Assembly (NCBI GenBank): GCA_031288335.1
Contig: JAITRO010000242.1
Span: 1 to 45,956, forward strand
Length of the DNA: 45,956 nt
Source: Synergistaceae bacterium
GTDB taxonomy: Bacteria > Synergistota > Synergistia > Synergistales > Synergistaceae
Direction of reading: 5' to 3'
How positions within the stretch are numbered: position 1 is the first letter of the stretch; each line of letters begins with the position of its first letter. Both the position numbers and the translations under genes were made by a program. Of this stretch, positions 34,323-43,717 are shown piece by piece. The notes beneath the pieces were generated by a model that saw nothing but the letters and a program-made list of their open reading frames with translations, was not told where the DNA came from and made no database searches.

Positions 34323-34351
34323 AATATAGCATGTACTATTATTGAAATCAA
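34323..34351 (-). promoter_or_regulatory. Promoter of the toxin-antitoxin operon
   Basis: On the minus strand, TTGATT (34351-34346), 17 nt, TATATT (34328-34323). The -35 lies in the near-palindrome ATTGAAATCAAT, a possible autoregulatory site. Confidence 0.6.
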
Positions 34352-34498
34352 TACAGTTATTCACTGAATTAACGAAGTTATCCAGTGGTTTCATAGTTTG
34401 CATTCGCTCTCGAAAAACGTGCGTGATTTTCCCAGACTTTTCATCAATTCTTCATATTTTTCTGATATGCTTTTCAACATTGAAAGGAGGGGATGGCG

Positions 34499-34708
34499 AT
34501 GGAAAAAGCTACTATAAAAGTGGACGGCATGTCGTGCGAGCACTGCGTGAAGGCGGTGACGGAGGCTGCTGGAGAATTGCCGGGTGTCGGCGGCGTCAAG
34601 GTGTCGCTCGAAGCGGGCACGGCGGAAGTTGGGTATGATCCCGCCAAGGTATCGCTTGACGCGATAAAGGCGGCGATAGAAGATCAAGGGTACGACGTCG
34701 TGATCTGA
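34499..34708 (+). CDS. Heavy-metal-associated domain protein (CopZ-like copper chaperone)
   Basis: A 69-residue single HMA domain with the metal site GMSCEHC near the N-terminus and a typical beta-alpha-beta-beta-alpha-beta length. Such proteins carry Cu(I) in the cytoplasm. I prefer the second ATG at 34499, about 8 nt from AAAGGAGGGG; the track's ATG at 34493 is too close. It ends 12 bp before a two-component regulator and kinase, suggesting a metal-responsive operon. No P-type ATPase gene is in the window. Confidence 0.9.
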   Translation: MEKATIKVDGMSCEHCVKAVTEAAGELPGVGGVKVSLEAGTAEVGYDPAKVSLDAIKAAIEDQGYDVVI

Positions 34709-34720
34709 GGGACGGGGCCG

Positions 34721-35425
34721 GTGGCTGAGAAGGCTTCTATACTCATAGTGGAGGACGAGGCCAAGATAGTTGACGCTCTGCGGGCCTATCTGATCAATGC
34801 CGGTTTCGAGGTGCGGGCGGCTTACGACGGCGAGTCCGGCTTGGCTTCGTTCAACGAGGCGAGGCCGGACTTGGTTGTACTTGACTTGATGCTGCCCAAA
34901 CTTGGCGGGGAACGCCTGTGCACCGAGATACGGCGCGTTTCGAGAGTTCCGGTGGTGATGTTGACGGCGAAGGGAACCGAGGACGACAAGGTCTCAGGGT
35001 TTGCTCTGGGGGCGGATGACTACGTCACGAAACCGTTCAGTCCCAGGGAGCTGGTAGCTCGAATAGAAAGCATATTGAGGCGCGCTTCCGCGGCGGGACC
35101 TGCTCTTTACAGCGTCATGACGTGGAACGACGGCGACCTTGAGATAGACGCCGCGGCACGGATAGTGAAGAAACGCGGTGAGGAGGTTTCCCTCACTCCA
35201 AACGAATTTAAGATTCTGGCGTGTCTCGCCTCCCGGCCCAACAGGGCGTTTTCGAGAGAAGAACTGATAAGCGCAGCTCTGGGGGACAATTTTGACGGGT
35301 TCGAGAGGACTGTTGACTCGCACGTCAAAAACCTCAGGAGCAAAATAGAGGACGATACCTCGAGACCTCTGTATGTCCTGACGGTGAGAGGAGTGGGCTA
35401 CAGGTTCGGAGGAAACGCCGGTTGA
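34721..35425 (+). CDS. OmpR-family response regulator
   Basis: A 234-residue DNA-binding response regulator. The receiver has IVEDE, phospho-acceptor D in VVLDLMLPKLGG and K in TKPFSPREL. A C-terminal winged helix follows (SLTPNEFKILACLASRPNRAFSREEL, RTVDSHVKNLRSKI, VRGVGYRF). The GTG start at 34721 is 12 bp after the CopZ-like gene. Its stop overlaps the start of the kinase (TTGA), so the pair is co-translated. Probably regulates the chaperone and other metal-handling genes (inference). Confidence 0.93.
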   Translation: MAEKASILIVEDEAKIVDALRAYLINAGFEVRAAYDGESGLASFNEARPDLVVLDLMLPKLGGERLCTEIRRVSRVPVVMLTAKGTEDDKVSGFALGADDYVTKPFSPRELVARIESILRRASAAGPALYSVMTWNDGDLEIDAAARIVKKRGEEVSLTPNEFKILACLASRPNRAFSREELISAALGDNFDGFERTVDSHVKNLRSKIEDDTSRPLYVLTVRGVGYRFGGNAG

Positions 35426-36825
35426 AACTGACCATCAAGTCAAAACTGGTTGCCTCTTACGTCGCGGTCTCGGCATTTCTCGCGATATCCCTTTTCGCGG
35501 TGTCCGCGCATTATCTCGACAAGCAGTTTCAGATTTACGTATCCCACAAGCAGGACATGAAAAATATGGAGATCGTGGACGCCATCTCCGCCAACTTTGC
35601 CGACGGCCGCGGCAAACCGGACGCAAAGTTCCCGATTTTCGCGGACGAGTTCGGACATTCCATGCTGGAGCAGGGAATCGTCATCATGGTGAACGACGCT
35701 CTCGGCAATTTGATATACTGTCCCAGCGCCGAAGCACAAGAATGCGGACACATGGCGATTTCCTCTTCGGCCTCAGATGAGGTCTGCCCTCAGTTTGACG
35801 GCGCCTACGCAAAGGAAAGCTTCCCCATAGAGCGTGGCGGCGCGATAGTCGGTTCCGTCACACTGGGGTATCATCATCCATTTTATTACAGCGAGAGCGA
35901 CAGAAGCTTTTTATCAGCATACAACCGCGCTTTTGCCGGAATGTCGGTGCTCTTCTTCGCGATTGCGGTGACGATAGGTCTGCTGATGGCGGGAATGATA
36001 GTCGGCCCGATAATAACGATGACGAAGAGGACGCGCGAGATAGAGGACGGCAACTATTACGGAGACGCCATCATCACCGGCACGAAAGAGATAGACGAGC
36101 TGTCGTCAAGCGTCGCTCACCTGGCCGAGAGCCTGAGGACACAGTTCATGCTCAAAAAGCGGATGGCGGACGCGTATTCGCACGAGTTCAGAACCCCGCT
36201 GTCGGTTCTCCAGAGCAATCTCGAAGCCATGATAGACGGCATATGGGAACCCGGCAGGGAACGCCTCGAAAGCCTGCTGGCCGAGACGCTCAGGATATCG
36301 CGCATGGTGTCGGACATTGACATACTAGTGCAGGCGGGCAGCGCTGAGTCTCCGATAGAAAAAGAGTCAGCGGACATCGCGGCTATGGCGGAGCGTATAC
36401 TGAAGGGATTCGAGGCATCTGCCGCCGAGAAAGGGGTGGAGCTGAGTTTCGAGGGCGGCAAATGCGAGGCCGGGGTTGACCCCGACAAATTCAGCCAGGT
36501 GATAGTGAATCTGATATCGAACGCCGTGAAGTACACGAACCCGGGAGGCCGCGTGAAAGTAGTCGCCGGCGAAGACGAAAACAACGCCGTCCTGTCCGTG
36601 GAGGACAACGGCATCGGCATTGACGCGCGCGACATGCCGTATATCTTCGAGCACCTTTACAGGACTGACGAATCGAGAGCCAGAGACTCGGGAGGCAACG
36701 GAATCGGGCTCTCCGTGGCGAAGGCGATCGTGGAAAATCACGGCGGCCGCATAGAAGTAAAAAGCCGCCCCAAAGAAGGCAGCGTTTTTACGGTGAAAGC
36801 GCCGCTGGGCGGTCTTAAAACGTAG
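35422..36825 (+). CDS. Sensor histidine kinase paired with the OmpR regulator
   Basis: A 467-residue membrane kinase with TM1 at 10-28 and TM2 at about 172-196, then HAMP, HisKA with YSHEFRTPLS (H254), and HATPase with NLISNAVKYT, DNGIGI and GNGIGLSV. The periplasmic loop of about 140 residues contains C100, C108-G-H110-M111, C122 and HH151-152, candidate soft-metal ligands that fit the neighbouring copper chaperone. The start is a TTG at 35422 overlapping the regulator stop. A dispersed palindromic repeat follows the stop. Confidence 0.93.
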   Translation: MKLTIKSKLVASYVAVSAFLAISLFAVSAHYLDKQFQIYVSHKQDMKNMEIVDAISANFADGRGKPDAKFPIFADEFGHSMLEQGIVIMVNDALGNLIYCPSAEAQECGHMAISSSASDEVCPQFDGAYAKESFPIERGGAIVGSVTLGYHHPFYYSESDRSFLSAYNRAFAGMSVLFFAIAVTIGLLMAGMIVGPIITMTKRTREIEDGNYYGDAIITGTKEIDELSSSVAHLAESLRTQFMLKKRMADAYSHEFRTPLSVLQSNLEAMIDGIWEPGRERLESLLAETLRISRMVSDIDILVQAGSAESPIEKESADIAAMAERILKGFEASAAEKGVELSFEGGKCEAGVDPDKFSQVIVNLISNAVKYTNPGGRVKVVAGEDENNAVLSVEDNGIGIDARDMPYIFEHLYRTDESRARDSGGNGIGLSVAKAIVENHGGRIEVKSRPKEGSVFTVKAPLGGLKT

Positions 36826-36839
36826 GATCAAGACATCAA

Positions 36840-36925
36840 GGCTCCGCCGGGAACCGGTTCCCCGTTATGCATAGGGTGCGGGGAGCTTACTCCCTGCCTG
36901 GGTTCGGGCGGAGCCCGAGGTCTTT
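36840..36925. repeat. Dispersed palindromic repeat, copy B
   Basis: Outer arms GGCTCCGC (36840-36847) and GCGGAGCC (36908-36915) with AACC/GGTT inside, and an inner GGGAG-CTTA-CTCCC hairpin (36881-36894). It is the same family as copies A and C, placed between the convergent kinase and cupin genes, where it could end both transcripts. Confidence 0.7.
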
Positions 36926-37260
36926 TATCTTATTGGCGGGCTGAATGTTGCGAATATTACCAAAAGGTCGTTTCCCGTGTTTTTAATGCCGTGGATCATG
37001 CCTTGCGGGGCCTTGAAGGCGTCACCTTTTTTAATCGGCTTCCATTCGATCGAGTCCAGGAACTCCCCCATGCCGCTCACGACGTAGAAAAATTCCGTAC
37101 TCGCCTCGTGTGTGTGAGGCGCTATCTGGAATCCCGGCATGATACACACCTCGCTGTTATTTAACTGATCGTTGTCCTCCTTGGAAAAAAAACTCCGCAT
37201 GAATACTCCTTCGTGCGTGCTGTTTTTAACGTACTTCGCGTCCTGTATGAGATTGCTCAA
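36925..37260 (-). CDS. Cupin-domain protein
   Basis: A 111-residue single-cupin protein. Motif 1 is APHTHEASTEFFYVVSGMGEF (metal ligands His, His, Glu) and motif 2 is PQGMIHGIKNTG (His). The short barrel could be an isomerase, a dioxygenase-like enzyme or a small-molecule sensor; the exact activity is unknown. The start is a TTG at 37260 with strong SD GGGGAGG about 8 nt upstream. It lies downstream of the GYF membrane protein on the same strand with a 43-bp gap, and may share its transcript. Confidence 0.88.
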   Translation of the reverse strand: MSNLIQDAKYVKNSTHEGVFMRSFFSKEDNDQLNNSEVCIMPGFQIAPHTHEASTEFFYVVSGMGEFLDSIEWKPIKKGDAFKAPQGMIHGIKNTGNDLLVIFATFSPPIR

Positions 37261-37303
37261 TTTTATCTTTCCTCCCCGTTTTGTACGCGCGGCTGAGCAC
37301 GCG

Positions 37304-39385
37304 TCATCTTTGAGCGATTTTTTCGGTTAGCCAAGGATACTGAGGCATGGCCAGCGCGATTTGCGATAACAATTTAAACGCGGCTTCGGTCGGGTCGCCT
37401 CCTTTCGTCAGTACGAGCTTGCCGTTGGCGTGTCCGGAGGGTTTTAGGTTCCCGCAGAACAGCTGGAACGAATTGCAGAGCGCTATGAGAGCATTTTTCA
37501 CCTCTATATAAGCATCGTCGTCCATCGCGGCCCCAAAGGAAAATTCGTCCATAAGACCGAGCAGGATGTCGTAAAATTTCGGAGACACGATGATGTTCGC
37601 GACATTTTCGGGCGAAATGTAATCTTGGTATTCGCGTTTCAAGGGGACGTTTTTTGAAAAGTTGGCCGCTTCTCCTATTCCGAGCAGCAATGTCCCGCGT
37701 TTGTGGCCCAAAATGATATTGGCGCTCGTTCCGCCGTAGAATGGAATATGTATGGATATCGCCGAATTCCAGCCATCGAGCTTTATGGGCTCTCCGCCGA
37801 GCATCGCCGCGAATGGAGCGTATGTCCACCAGAACTTGTTCAGGGACTCTGTGGCGTCCGTTTCCAGAAGCAGATACGCCGTCTGCGCGCGTCCGCCCTT
37901 CTCTGTACACACCGCCGACAGCCTGGCGTTTTTGAGTATGGTTTTGAGCCCGTTTCTGACGACGGCAAGCGCTGCCTGCTTTTGTCCGAAAGTTTTGAAC
38001 GTCTCTCCAACTGGGTCTTCGGAACCTGGAAAGACGCACTTCATCACGAATCCTGCGTCGAGAGCGGCAAAACAGCTCAGCTCTCCGTCACCCAAGAATT
38101 TCGTCTCCTGTGTGATTTTGGGCATATTGGCGGCCAATTCCGGATTTTTCGTCAGGAAATCGCTGTACGTCTCATATTCCAAGATATTGCCCTCTTTAGT
38201 CCAGGATGTCTCGCCCATCGTCAAGAGGACTTTATCGGCCCGCTCCGTTTGAATGTTTTGCGTCTCCCAGGCAGGCTCAAAGGCTTTTTTGATCGCTCCG
38301 TAAGTGAGGCTGTTCGGAAATTTTATCTGAAGAAAGTCCTTCCTTGATGTAGTGCGTTCTGTGATGAAACGGCGGGTTTCGTCGCGCGCCGCGGATAACA
38401 TTGCCTCCACGTCCTCCTCAGTGCGCGCGGCGTAGACGACATCACTTTTGCCGTATGGACGTTTGAGGACGTATAAAACCGGATTTTCGAGAAACGGAAC
38501 CGAGATTTCCCATCCGGTCATTTTGTCGTGGGGATTTGGATCCCACGCCCGGACGCCGAAAGAGGTTCCGAGGCGCGACACGAAGATATCAAGCGCGCCG
38601 CCTTTTCCTATGAACGACACGTACACCGCCGGATCGTCCGACGGAACGACGAGTATCGACATTTCGTCCATCGCCTCTAAAAAGTCTTTGAGGCTCCCCA
38701 TGGACGATCTGGCGTATGGCAGGATGTTTTCGCCTATCGGGCTTTTATTCGCGGCTCCGGGGCTCAGAGAGGATATTGTCGATTCCAAACCGAAGACCAA
38801 AGAACGGAGCGTTCCCATGTCCGAGACTTTGAGGACTATCGAATCCTCCTCCTGCACAGCGGGAAGGGCTTGCTCGATCATTGGAGCGGATTCTCCGCTA
38901 AAGGACAGGTCGAGGCGGAATATGTATCCTGCCGCAGCGGTTCCCAACAACATGCCGAGGACGAAAATCACTGGAAGAATCTTGAGGGAGGACAGCGTTT
39001 TTTTTGAGTACCACAGGTACAACAAGTGGCACAAATACCGTAAGTACCACAAATACCATGAATACCACGAATTTCCTCCCTGTTCACCGGAAAGAGAAGC
39101 ATCCGCCGACTCGTTGGGAGGGGGATTCCCTGACATGATGACGGGAGATTCCGGAGCCGTAGCCTGGTTTACGGGCGGGAGGGAAGGATGGAGCATATCG
39201 TCGGAAAAATATTTCGTCAGGTCGGTCTCGTAGGCGTAAACCCACCCTCGCCCCTCTTTACCCGCTTCCTCTTTCCAGACCAGCGTGACAAATGTAACCT
39301 CGCCCTTTGCGATGAGGCTGCCCATGGTTTTCCTGGTAAAAGGTCCGAACGTCTGTTCGTTTTTCGAGTAATACCACTCCGCCAT
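37304..39385 (-). CDS. GYF-domain membrane protein with W-Y-x tripeptide repeats, function unknown
   Basis: A 693-residue protein. Residues 1-55 are a GYF_2 domain (WYYSKNEQTFGPFTRKTMGSL, ending near GRGW). A Pro-rich linker follows, then an odd repeat (residues 107-127, WYSWYLWYLRYL...) encoded by seven 9-bp units. A single membrane segment is at about 136-156. The remaining 530 or so residues form an extracytoplasmic domain resembling bacterial DUF3352-like proteins (repeats of VLKVSDMGTL...SILVVPSDDPAVYVSFIGKGG). That assignment is tentative. With one membrane pass after a cytoplasmic GYF domain, it is probably a type II membrane protein. Confidence 0.7.
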   Translation of the reverse strand: MAEWYYSKNEQTFGPFTRKTMGSLIAKGEVTFVTLVWKEEAGKEGRGWVYAYETDLTKYFSDDMLHPSLPPVNQATAPESPVIMSGNPPPNESADASLSGEQGGNSWYSWYLWYLRYLCHLLYLWYSKKTLSSLKILPVIFVLGMLLGTAAAGYIFRLDLSFSGESAPMIEQALPAVQEEDSIVLKVSDMGTLRSLVFGLESTISSLSPGAANKSPIGENILPYARSSMGSLKDFLEAMDEMSILVVPSDDPAVYVSFIGKGGALDIFVSRLGTSFGVRAWDPNPHDKMTGWEISVPFLENPVLYVLKRPYGKSDVVYAARTEEDVEAMLSAARDETRRFITERTTSRKDFLQIKFPNSLTYGAIKKAFEPAWETQNIQTERADKVLLTMGETSWTKEGNILEYETYSDFLTKNPELAANMPKITQETKFLGDGELSCFAALDAGFVMKCVFPGSEDPVGETFKTFGQKQAALAVVRNGLKTILKNARLSAVCTEKGGRAQTAYLLLETDATESLNKFWWTYAPFAAMLGGEPIKLDGWNSAISIHIPFYGGTSANIILGHKRGTLLLGIGEAANFSKNVPLKREYQDYISPENVANIIVSPKFYDILLGLMDEFSFGAAMDDDAYIEVKNALIALCNSFQLFCGNLKPSGHANGKLVLTKGGDPTEAAFKLLSQIALAMPQYPWLTEKIAQR
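39008..39070 (-). repeat. Seven degenerate 9-bp tandem repeats inside the GYF gene
   Basis: On the + strand the units run GTACCACAG, GTACAACAA, GTGGCACAA, ATACCGTAA, GTACCACAA, ATACCATGA, ATACCACGA. Read on the coding strand they give aromatic tripeptides of the form W-Y-L/S. The 9-bp period keeps the frame whatever the copy number. Confidence 0.85.
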
Positions 39386-39772
39386 CGCATATCCTCCCGA
39401 AGAGCCGGTCTCGGCAACTTTGGCGTCATTTTGTCACATTATGCATCATTGTTTGGATTTGACATTACAAAACAATCTTACCACCAAACACCGCCAATGG
39501 ACGAAATTCGATTACAAAAAACGATAAATTTTATCGAGCATAATTATGAAGTTGTGAGCAAAGTGTTTTTCGTCGTAATAATGAAGCGGACTTTAATCTT
39601 TAATGGTAAATATTGATTAATTCGGACGAATGAAATTTTGCCGTCCGGGAATGAATCTAAAGCGGGCTGCGTCCGCAACCCAAATTTTTGTTTTTATTGG
39701 TGAAGTGTGTCCATAAGGTAGTAAGGTACTAACGCAGCCAGTGTTCTCTCAACAGGTGTTCGGATGCCCCAA
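39386..39772. other. Intergenic region upstream of the GYF gene
   Basis: About 390 bp, AT-rich, between two minus-strand genes. It contains no gene I can support. A 39-codon ATG frame at 39497-39616 has no SD. A + strand terminator-like hairpin lies at 39664-39695, listed separately, with a CGGAC/GTCCG stem about 30 bp before it. Confidence 0.5.
39664..39695 (+). terminator. Orphan terminator-like hairpin
   Basis: GGG-c-TGC / GCA-a-CCC with a 4-nt loop, followed by AAATTTTTGTTTTT. It points along the + strand although no + strand gene precedes it, so it may end an unannotated small RNA or be coincidence. Confidence 0.4.
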
Positions 39773-40516
39773 TCACTCTTTTCCGTGCGCCGGTTTTTCG
39801 TCCGCGGCATCCCTGTGTTTGGAGAGCCACATGCCCCAGTCGATCCTGAGAAGGCCGCTCGTGATGTATATGCCTGCCAGGGCGAGTAACGATTTTTCGC
39901 GGAGCAGAGCCAGGCAGGACATGATGATCAGCGCAAGAATCAGCGCCTTGAGCTTGTGAACGTTGCCCTTGCGCAGGAGTTTGAGGTTGCCGTAAGGGAC
40001 GGACGATATCATGAGAACCCCAAGCGCGACCATTGTCGCAACCGCGAGTGCCGGAGTGAGGGGCACGCCGCCGATTACGAGCGAGGCCAAGGCCATGCCG
40101 CCAGCCGGTATGGGCAATCCCTGAAATGGACCCGCGACGTGGGCGACGTTGAAACGGGCCAGCCTCAGCACGCCGCAGAGCGCGAAGAACGCCACCCCAA
40201 GCGCGCCGGGCATGCCACCCTCCGCGCCAACATATCTGGCGTAGATGAGAAACGCCGGAGCCGCTCCAAAGGAGAGCGCGTCCGCCAAACTGTCGAGTTC
40301 CTCGCCGAAAGCGCTGCTCCCGCCCAGGCTGCGGGCCACCTTGCCGTCCATGTAATCGAAAAACACCGCCATCACCAGCACCAGCGCGGAGGGCAAAAAC
40401 AGCCGCCTGTAGGTCAGTATCAGGGAAAACATGCCGCAAAGCACGCTGCCGCTCGTTATCATGTTAGGAACTATCTTATTAAACGGGACATGACGGCCCC
40501 GTTTTCTGTATTTCAT
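39773..40516 (-). CDS. pssA: CDP-diacylglycerol--serine O-phosphatidyltransferase
   Basis: A 247-residue integral membrane enzyme that makes phosphatidylserine from CDP-diacylglycerol and serine. The CDP-alcohol phosphotransferase motif is complete: D54-YM-D57-G-KV-A-R62, then G71-EEL-D75-SLA-D79. About eight membrane segments. Its ATG overlaps the TGA of psd (ATGA), so the two steps to phosphatidylethanolamine are co-translated. It is last in the gyrA-psd-pssA operon; no clear terminator follows. Confidence 0.93.
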   Translation of the reverse strand: MKYRKRGRHVPFNKIVPNMITSGSVLCGMFSLILTYRRLFLPSALVLVMAVFFDYMDGKVARSLGGSSAFGEELDSLADALSFGAAPAFLIYARYVGAEGGMPGALGVAFFALCGVLRLARFNVAHVAGPFQGLPIPAGGMALASLVIGGVPLTPALAVATMVALGVLMISSVPYGNLKLLRKGNVHKLKALILALIIMSCLALLREKSLLALAGIYITSGLLRIDWGMWLSKHRDAADEKPAHGKE

Positions 40517-41148
40517 TTGACTGTTTTCACTCCTATCACTGATTCCCCGGCCCTTACCCTGTCGCCGACGCGAACTGCCGGGGAAATACCTGCGGGCAGA
40601 TATACGTCGACCTTTGAGCCGAATTTAATCATACCATATCGTTCGCCCCGCGCAAGTGCGTCTCCTTTTTTCGCGTAACAAACTATTCTCCGGGCCATTA
40701 TGCCGGCTATCTGAACCAGCGTCGTCCTTCCTTCCGGAGTCAGTATCCGCACGTACATACGTTCGTTTTCCTCCGACGCCTTGGGAGCAAAGGCAAACCA
40801 TTTTTTCCCCGCGACATACATTATGTCCTGCACCACTCCATCGCGCGGGAACCTGTTGACATGGACGTCGAAGCCGTTCATGAAGATCCCTATCCTCACC
40901 GAACGTCCGACGAAATCGTCGAACGTCTCGATTATCTCCACGACATGTCCGTCGGCCGGGCTCACCCATGCGTCCGCGTCCCCCATCGGCGTCCTGTCGG
41001 GATCACGGTAAAACCACAGCGCCGGCGCAAATAAGAGCGCGGGAAGCAGTGCAAGTAACGGAAAAAGAAAAAACACAAACACTGTGACAGCGGCGAGCGC
41101 GACAAGCGTAGGCGCGCCGGCCGCCGCAAACTTCAGCGGGTTACGCAT
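40513..41148 (-). CDS. psd: Phosphatidylserine decarboxylase (short, soluble-domain type)
   Basis: A 211-residue proenzyme that decarboxylates phosphatidylserine to phosphatidylethanolamine. [11 protein letters not shown] gives the self-cleavage pair G177-S178, which yields the pyruvoyl group; SPADG (D66) and VHVNRFP (H96) are the other catalytic residues. An N-terminal pair of hydrophobic segments (about 10-46) anchors it. The start lies 8 bp inside the end of gyrA, and its end overlaps pssA, so it forms a pathway pair with that gene. Confidence 0.94.
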   Translation of the reverse strand: MRNPLKFAAAGAPTLVALAAVTVFVFFLFPLLALLPALLFAPALWFYRDPDRTPMGDADAWVSPADGHVVEIIETFDDFVGRSVRIGIFMNGFDVHVNRFPRDGVVQDIMYVAGKKWFAFAPKASEENERMYVRILTPEGRTTLVQIAGIMARRIVCYAKKGDALARGERYGMIKFGSKVDVYLPAGISPAVRVGDRVRAGESVIGVKTVK

Positions 41149-43603
41149 CCTTGGACGTTTCCGGCTCCGGCTCCGACTTTATTATGCTGACATCCGCCAC
41201 AGTGTCGCCCTCATCCAGCCTCACAATGGTATACCCCGTGGCCGACCTGCTCAAGCTTGATATCTCGGAAGCCATCAGGCGCACCACGCGGCCGTGTCCC
41301 GATATTATCATCAGTTCGTCGTCCTCGGAGACGCCCCACGCGCCTATGAGTTTCCCGGTCTTTCCGGTCAGGCGCATGGCCCTCACGCCGCCGGTAGCCC
41401 TGTGGTGCTGTGTGAATTCCTCGTAGGGCGTCCTTTTGCCGATGCCGTGTTCGCTGACTAACAGTACCTGCCGTCCCGGAATGATCACGTCGCAGCCTAC
41501 CACGCGGTCGCCTTCAGAGAGTTTGATGCCGTGAACACCCTGAGCCGAGCGCCCCTGCGGGCGGAATTCGCTTTCGTGTACCCGCAGCGTCTGGCCGTCG
41601 GCCGTGGTGAAAAGGAGTTCGTCATTGCCGTTAGTTATGCGCACCCGCGCTATCTCATCGTCGTCGCGGACACCCAGAACGCGTCTGCCGATCTTCGGCA
41701 CGCCATCGAGTTCCTCTATAGGCATCCGCTTGGCCTGCCCCTGCTTGGTCACAAGGAACACAAACTTGGCGTCGCCGTGATTCATGTCGCGGAAAGCGAC
41801 CACTTTTTCGCCCTGGTCGAGCGATACCATGGAGCTTATCAACTTGCCCTTGCCGGTCTTGGGCTCCGGCAGCACGTGACATTTCACGCCGAATATCCTC
41901 CCGCGGCTGGTGAACAGACAGAGTGTGTTGTGCGTCGTGGTGGTCTTTATGAGGGATATTTCGTCCTCCGGCTTTGGCGTAGCGCCCTTGACGCCCTTGC
42001 CCCCGCGCGATTGGACGCGGTAGTCCTGGAGCGGCATCCGCCTGATATAACCGTCACGGCTCAGCACCACCACTATCTCCGCCTCGGGAATGAGGTCCTC
42101 CGCGGAAAAGTCGTCCGCGGCCTCCTGTATCTCGGTGCGCCTCTTGTCCGCGTAATTTTTTCTCACCTGTTTGAGTTCGCTGCCGACCACCGCGTCGAGG
42201 ATGGATGGATTGCCGAGGATCGCTCGGTATCTTTCGATATCGGTGAGGAGGGACTCGAGTTCTTCCTCCAATTTGCGGCGCTCCAGTGCCGTGAGGCGCT
42301 GCAGCCGCATCTCCAGTACGGCGGAGGCCTGTGCCTCGCTGAAGCCCAGATCCGTCACGAGCACAGCGCGCGCGGTGGGGGCGTCGGGGGCCGCGCGGAT
42401 TATGCGCATCGCCTCCTCAATGGAGCTGAGGGCCTTCATCAGTCCCTCGACTATGTGCGCTCTCTCTTCGGCCTTACGAAGACGGTATTCCGTGCGCCTG
42501 CGGACCACAGAACGCCTGTGTCCCAGAAAAATTTCAATCAGCTGCTTGAGGCCGAGTTCCAACGGGCGGCCGCCCACGAGGGCCAGGTTTATCACTCCGA
42601 AGGTGGTTTGAAGCTGCGTTCGGTTGTAAAGCTGCCTTATCACCAGGTTCGGGTCGGCGTCGCGGTGCAGTTCCATCACTACGCGCATACCCGTCCTGTC
42701 GGACTCGTCTCTCATCTCGGTTATGCCGTCGATTAGTCCGGTCTGGGCGCACTTCGCGATTGTCTCAACGAGATTCAGCTTGTTGACCATGTAGGGAATT
42801 TCGGTGATGACCACGGCGGTTTTGCCGCGCTTCAGTTCCTCGATCTCGGCTTTTCCGCGACAGATTATTTTGCCGCGGCCGGTGGCGTAAGCGTCAGCTA
42901 TTCCATCGCGCCCCAGGATCACGCCGCCGGTGGGGAAGTCGGGGCCGGGGATTATCCTCATGAGTTCGGACAGTTCGATGTCTGGATTTTCGAGCGTCGC
43001 AAGGCAGGCATCGATCACCTCGCCGATATTGTGCGGCGGCATGTTCGAGGCCATGCCCACCGCTATGCCGGAGCTTCCGTTCGCCAGCAGATTGGGGATC
43101 ATCGAGGGGAGAAGCATCGGTTCCTGCAGCGACTCGTCGAAATTGGGCGCCCAGTTGACCGTTTCCTCGTCGATATCCGCCAGCATCTCCTCGCCGACAG
43201 CATCGAGCCTCGCCTCCGTGTAACGCATCGCGGCCGGTTCGTCTCCGTCTATGGAGCCGAAGTTTCCCTGTCCATTAACCAGAGGATACCTCATGCTGAA
43301 ATTCTGTGCCAGGCGGGCCATGGTTCCGTATATGGCTGAGTCGCCGTGGGGATGATATTTACCCATCGTCTCGCCGACGACGCGCGCGGATTTCTTGAAC
43401 GGCTGGTTGTGTCTCAGACCGAGTTCGAGCATGGCGTAAAGGATTCTTCTCTGAACCGGCTTGAGACCGTCCCGAGCGTCCGGTATCGCCCGGCCCACTA
43501 TCACGCTCATTGCGTAATCGAGATAGCTGTGCTTTATCTCCTCTTCAATCGGCAGCGGAATAACTTTTCCGAAAATACTCCGCTGTCTGGGATCATTCTC
43601 CAT
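41141..43603 (-). CDS. gyrA: DNA gyrase subunit A
   Basis: An 820-residue type II topoisomerase A subunit that breaks and rejoins DNA during negative supercoiling. The catalytic Tyr is Y128 in [13 protein letters not shown], and the GyrA box is QSRGGKGV in the C-terminal wrapping domain, confirming gyrase rather than ParC. The quinolone-determining region reads [19 protein letters not shown]: Ser (E. coli 83) is present but the E. coli Asp87 position is Gly93. The gene leads an operon with psd and pssA, its end overlapping psd by 8 bp. gyrB is not adjacent. Confidence 0.96.
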   Translation of the reverse strand: MENDPRQRSIFGKVIPLPIEEEIKHSYLDYAMSVIVGRAIPDARDGLKPVQRRILYAMLELGLRHNQPFKKSARVVGETMGKYHPHGDSAIYGTMARLAQNFSMRYPLVNGQGNFGSIDGDEPAAMRYTEARLDAVGEEMLADIDEETVNWAPNFDESLQEPMLLPSMIPNLLANGSSGIAVGMASNMPPHNIGEVIDACLATLENPDIELSELMRIIPGPDFPTGGVILGRDGIADAYATGRGKIICRGKAEIEELKRGKTAVVITEIPYMVNKLNLVETIAKCAQTGLIDGITEMRDESDRTGMRVVMELHRDADPNLVIRQLYNRTQLQTTFGVINLALVGGRPLELGLKQLIEIFLGHRRSVVRRRTEYRLRKAEERAHIVEGLMKALSSIEEAMRIIRAAPDAPTARAVLVTDLGFSEAQASAVLEMRLQRLTALERRKLEEELESLLTDIERYRAILGNPSILDAVVGSELKQVRKNYADKRRTEIQEAADDFSAEDLIPEAEIVVVLSRDGYIRRMPLQDYRVQSRGGKGVKGATPKPEDEISLIKTTTTHNTLCLFTSRGRIFGVKCHVLPEPKTGKGKLISSMVSLDQGEKVVAFRDMNHGDAKFVFLVTKQGQAKRMPIEELDGVPKIGRRVLGVRDDDEIARVRITNGNDELLFTTADGQTLRVHESEFRPQGRSAQGVHGIKLSEGDRVVGCDVIIPGRQVLLVSEHGIGKRTPYEEFTQHHRATGGVRAMRLTGKTGKLIGAWGVSEDDELMIISGHGRVVRLMASEISSLSRSATGYTIVRLDEGDTVADVSIIKSEPEPETSKDA

Positions 43604-43717
43604 CTAAATACATACCTCCACGAAAACCGTGCGTCCTTCAAAAACCAAGCGGCGGAACACCGCCGCTTACATTAACTACTTTTCGATTATATCATGTTTT
43701 TGAGAAATAGACGCGAA

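Noticed and set aside
39497-39616. Short ORF MDEIRLQKTINFIEHNY resembling the start of an AraC-type protein
   Set aside because: Ends after 39 codons with no SD; the rest does not continue the family.
41531-42736. 401-codon + strand ORF
   Set aside because: Antisense to gyrA with typical shadow composition.
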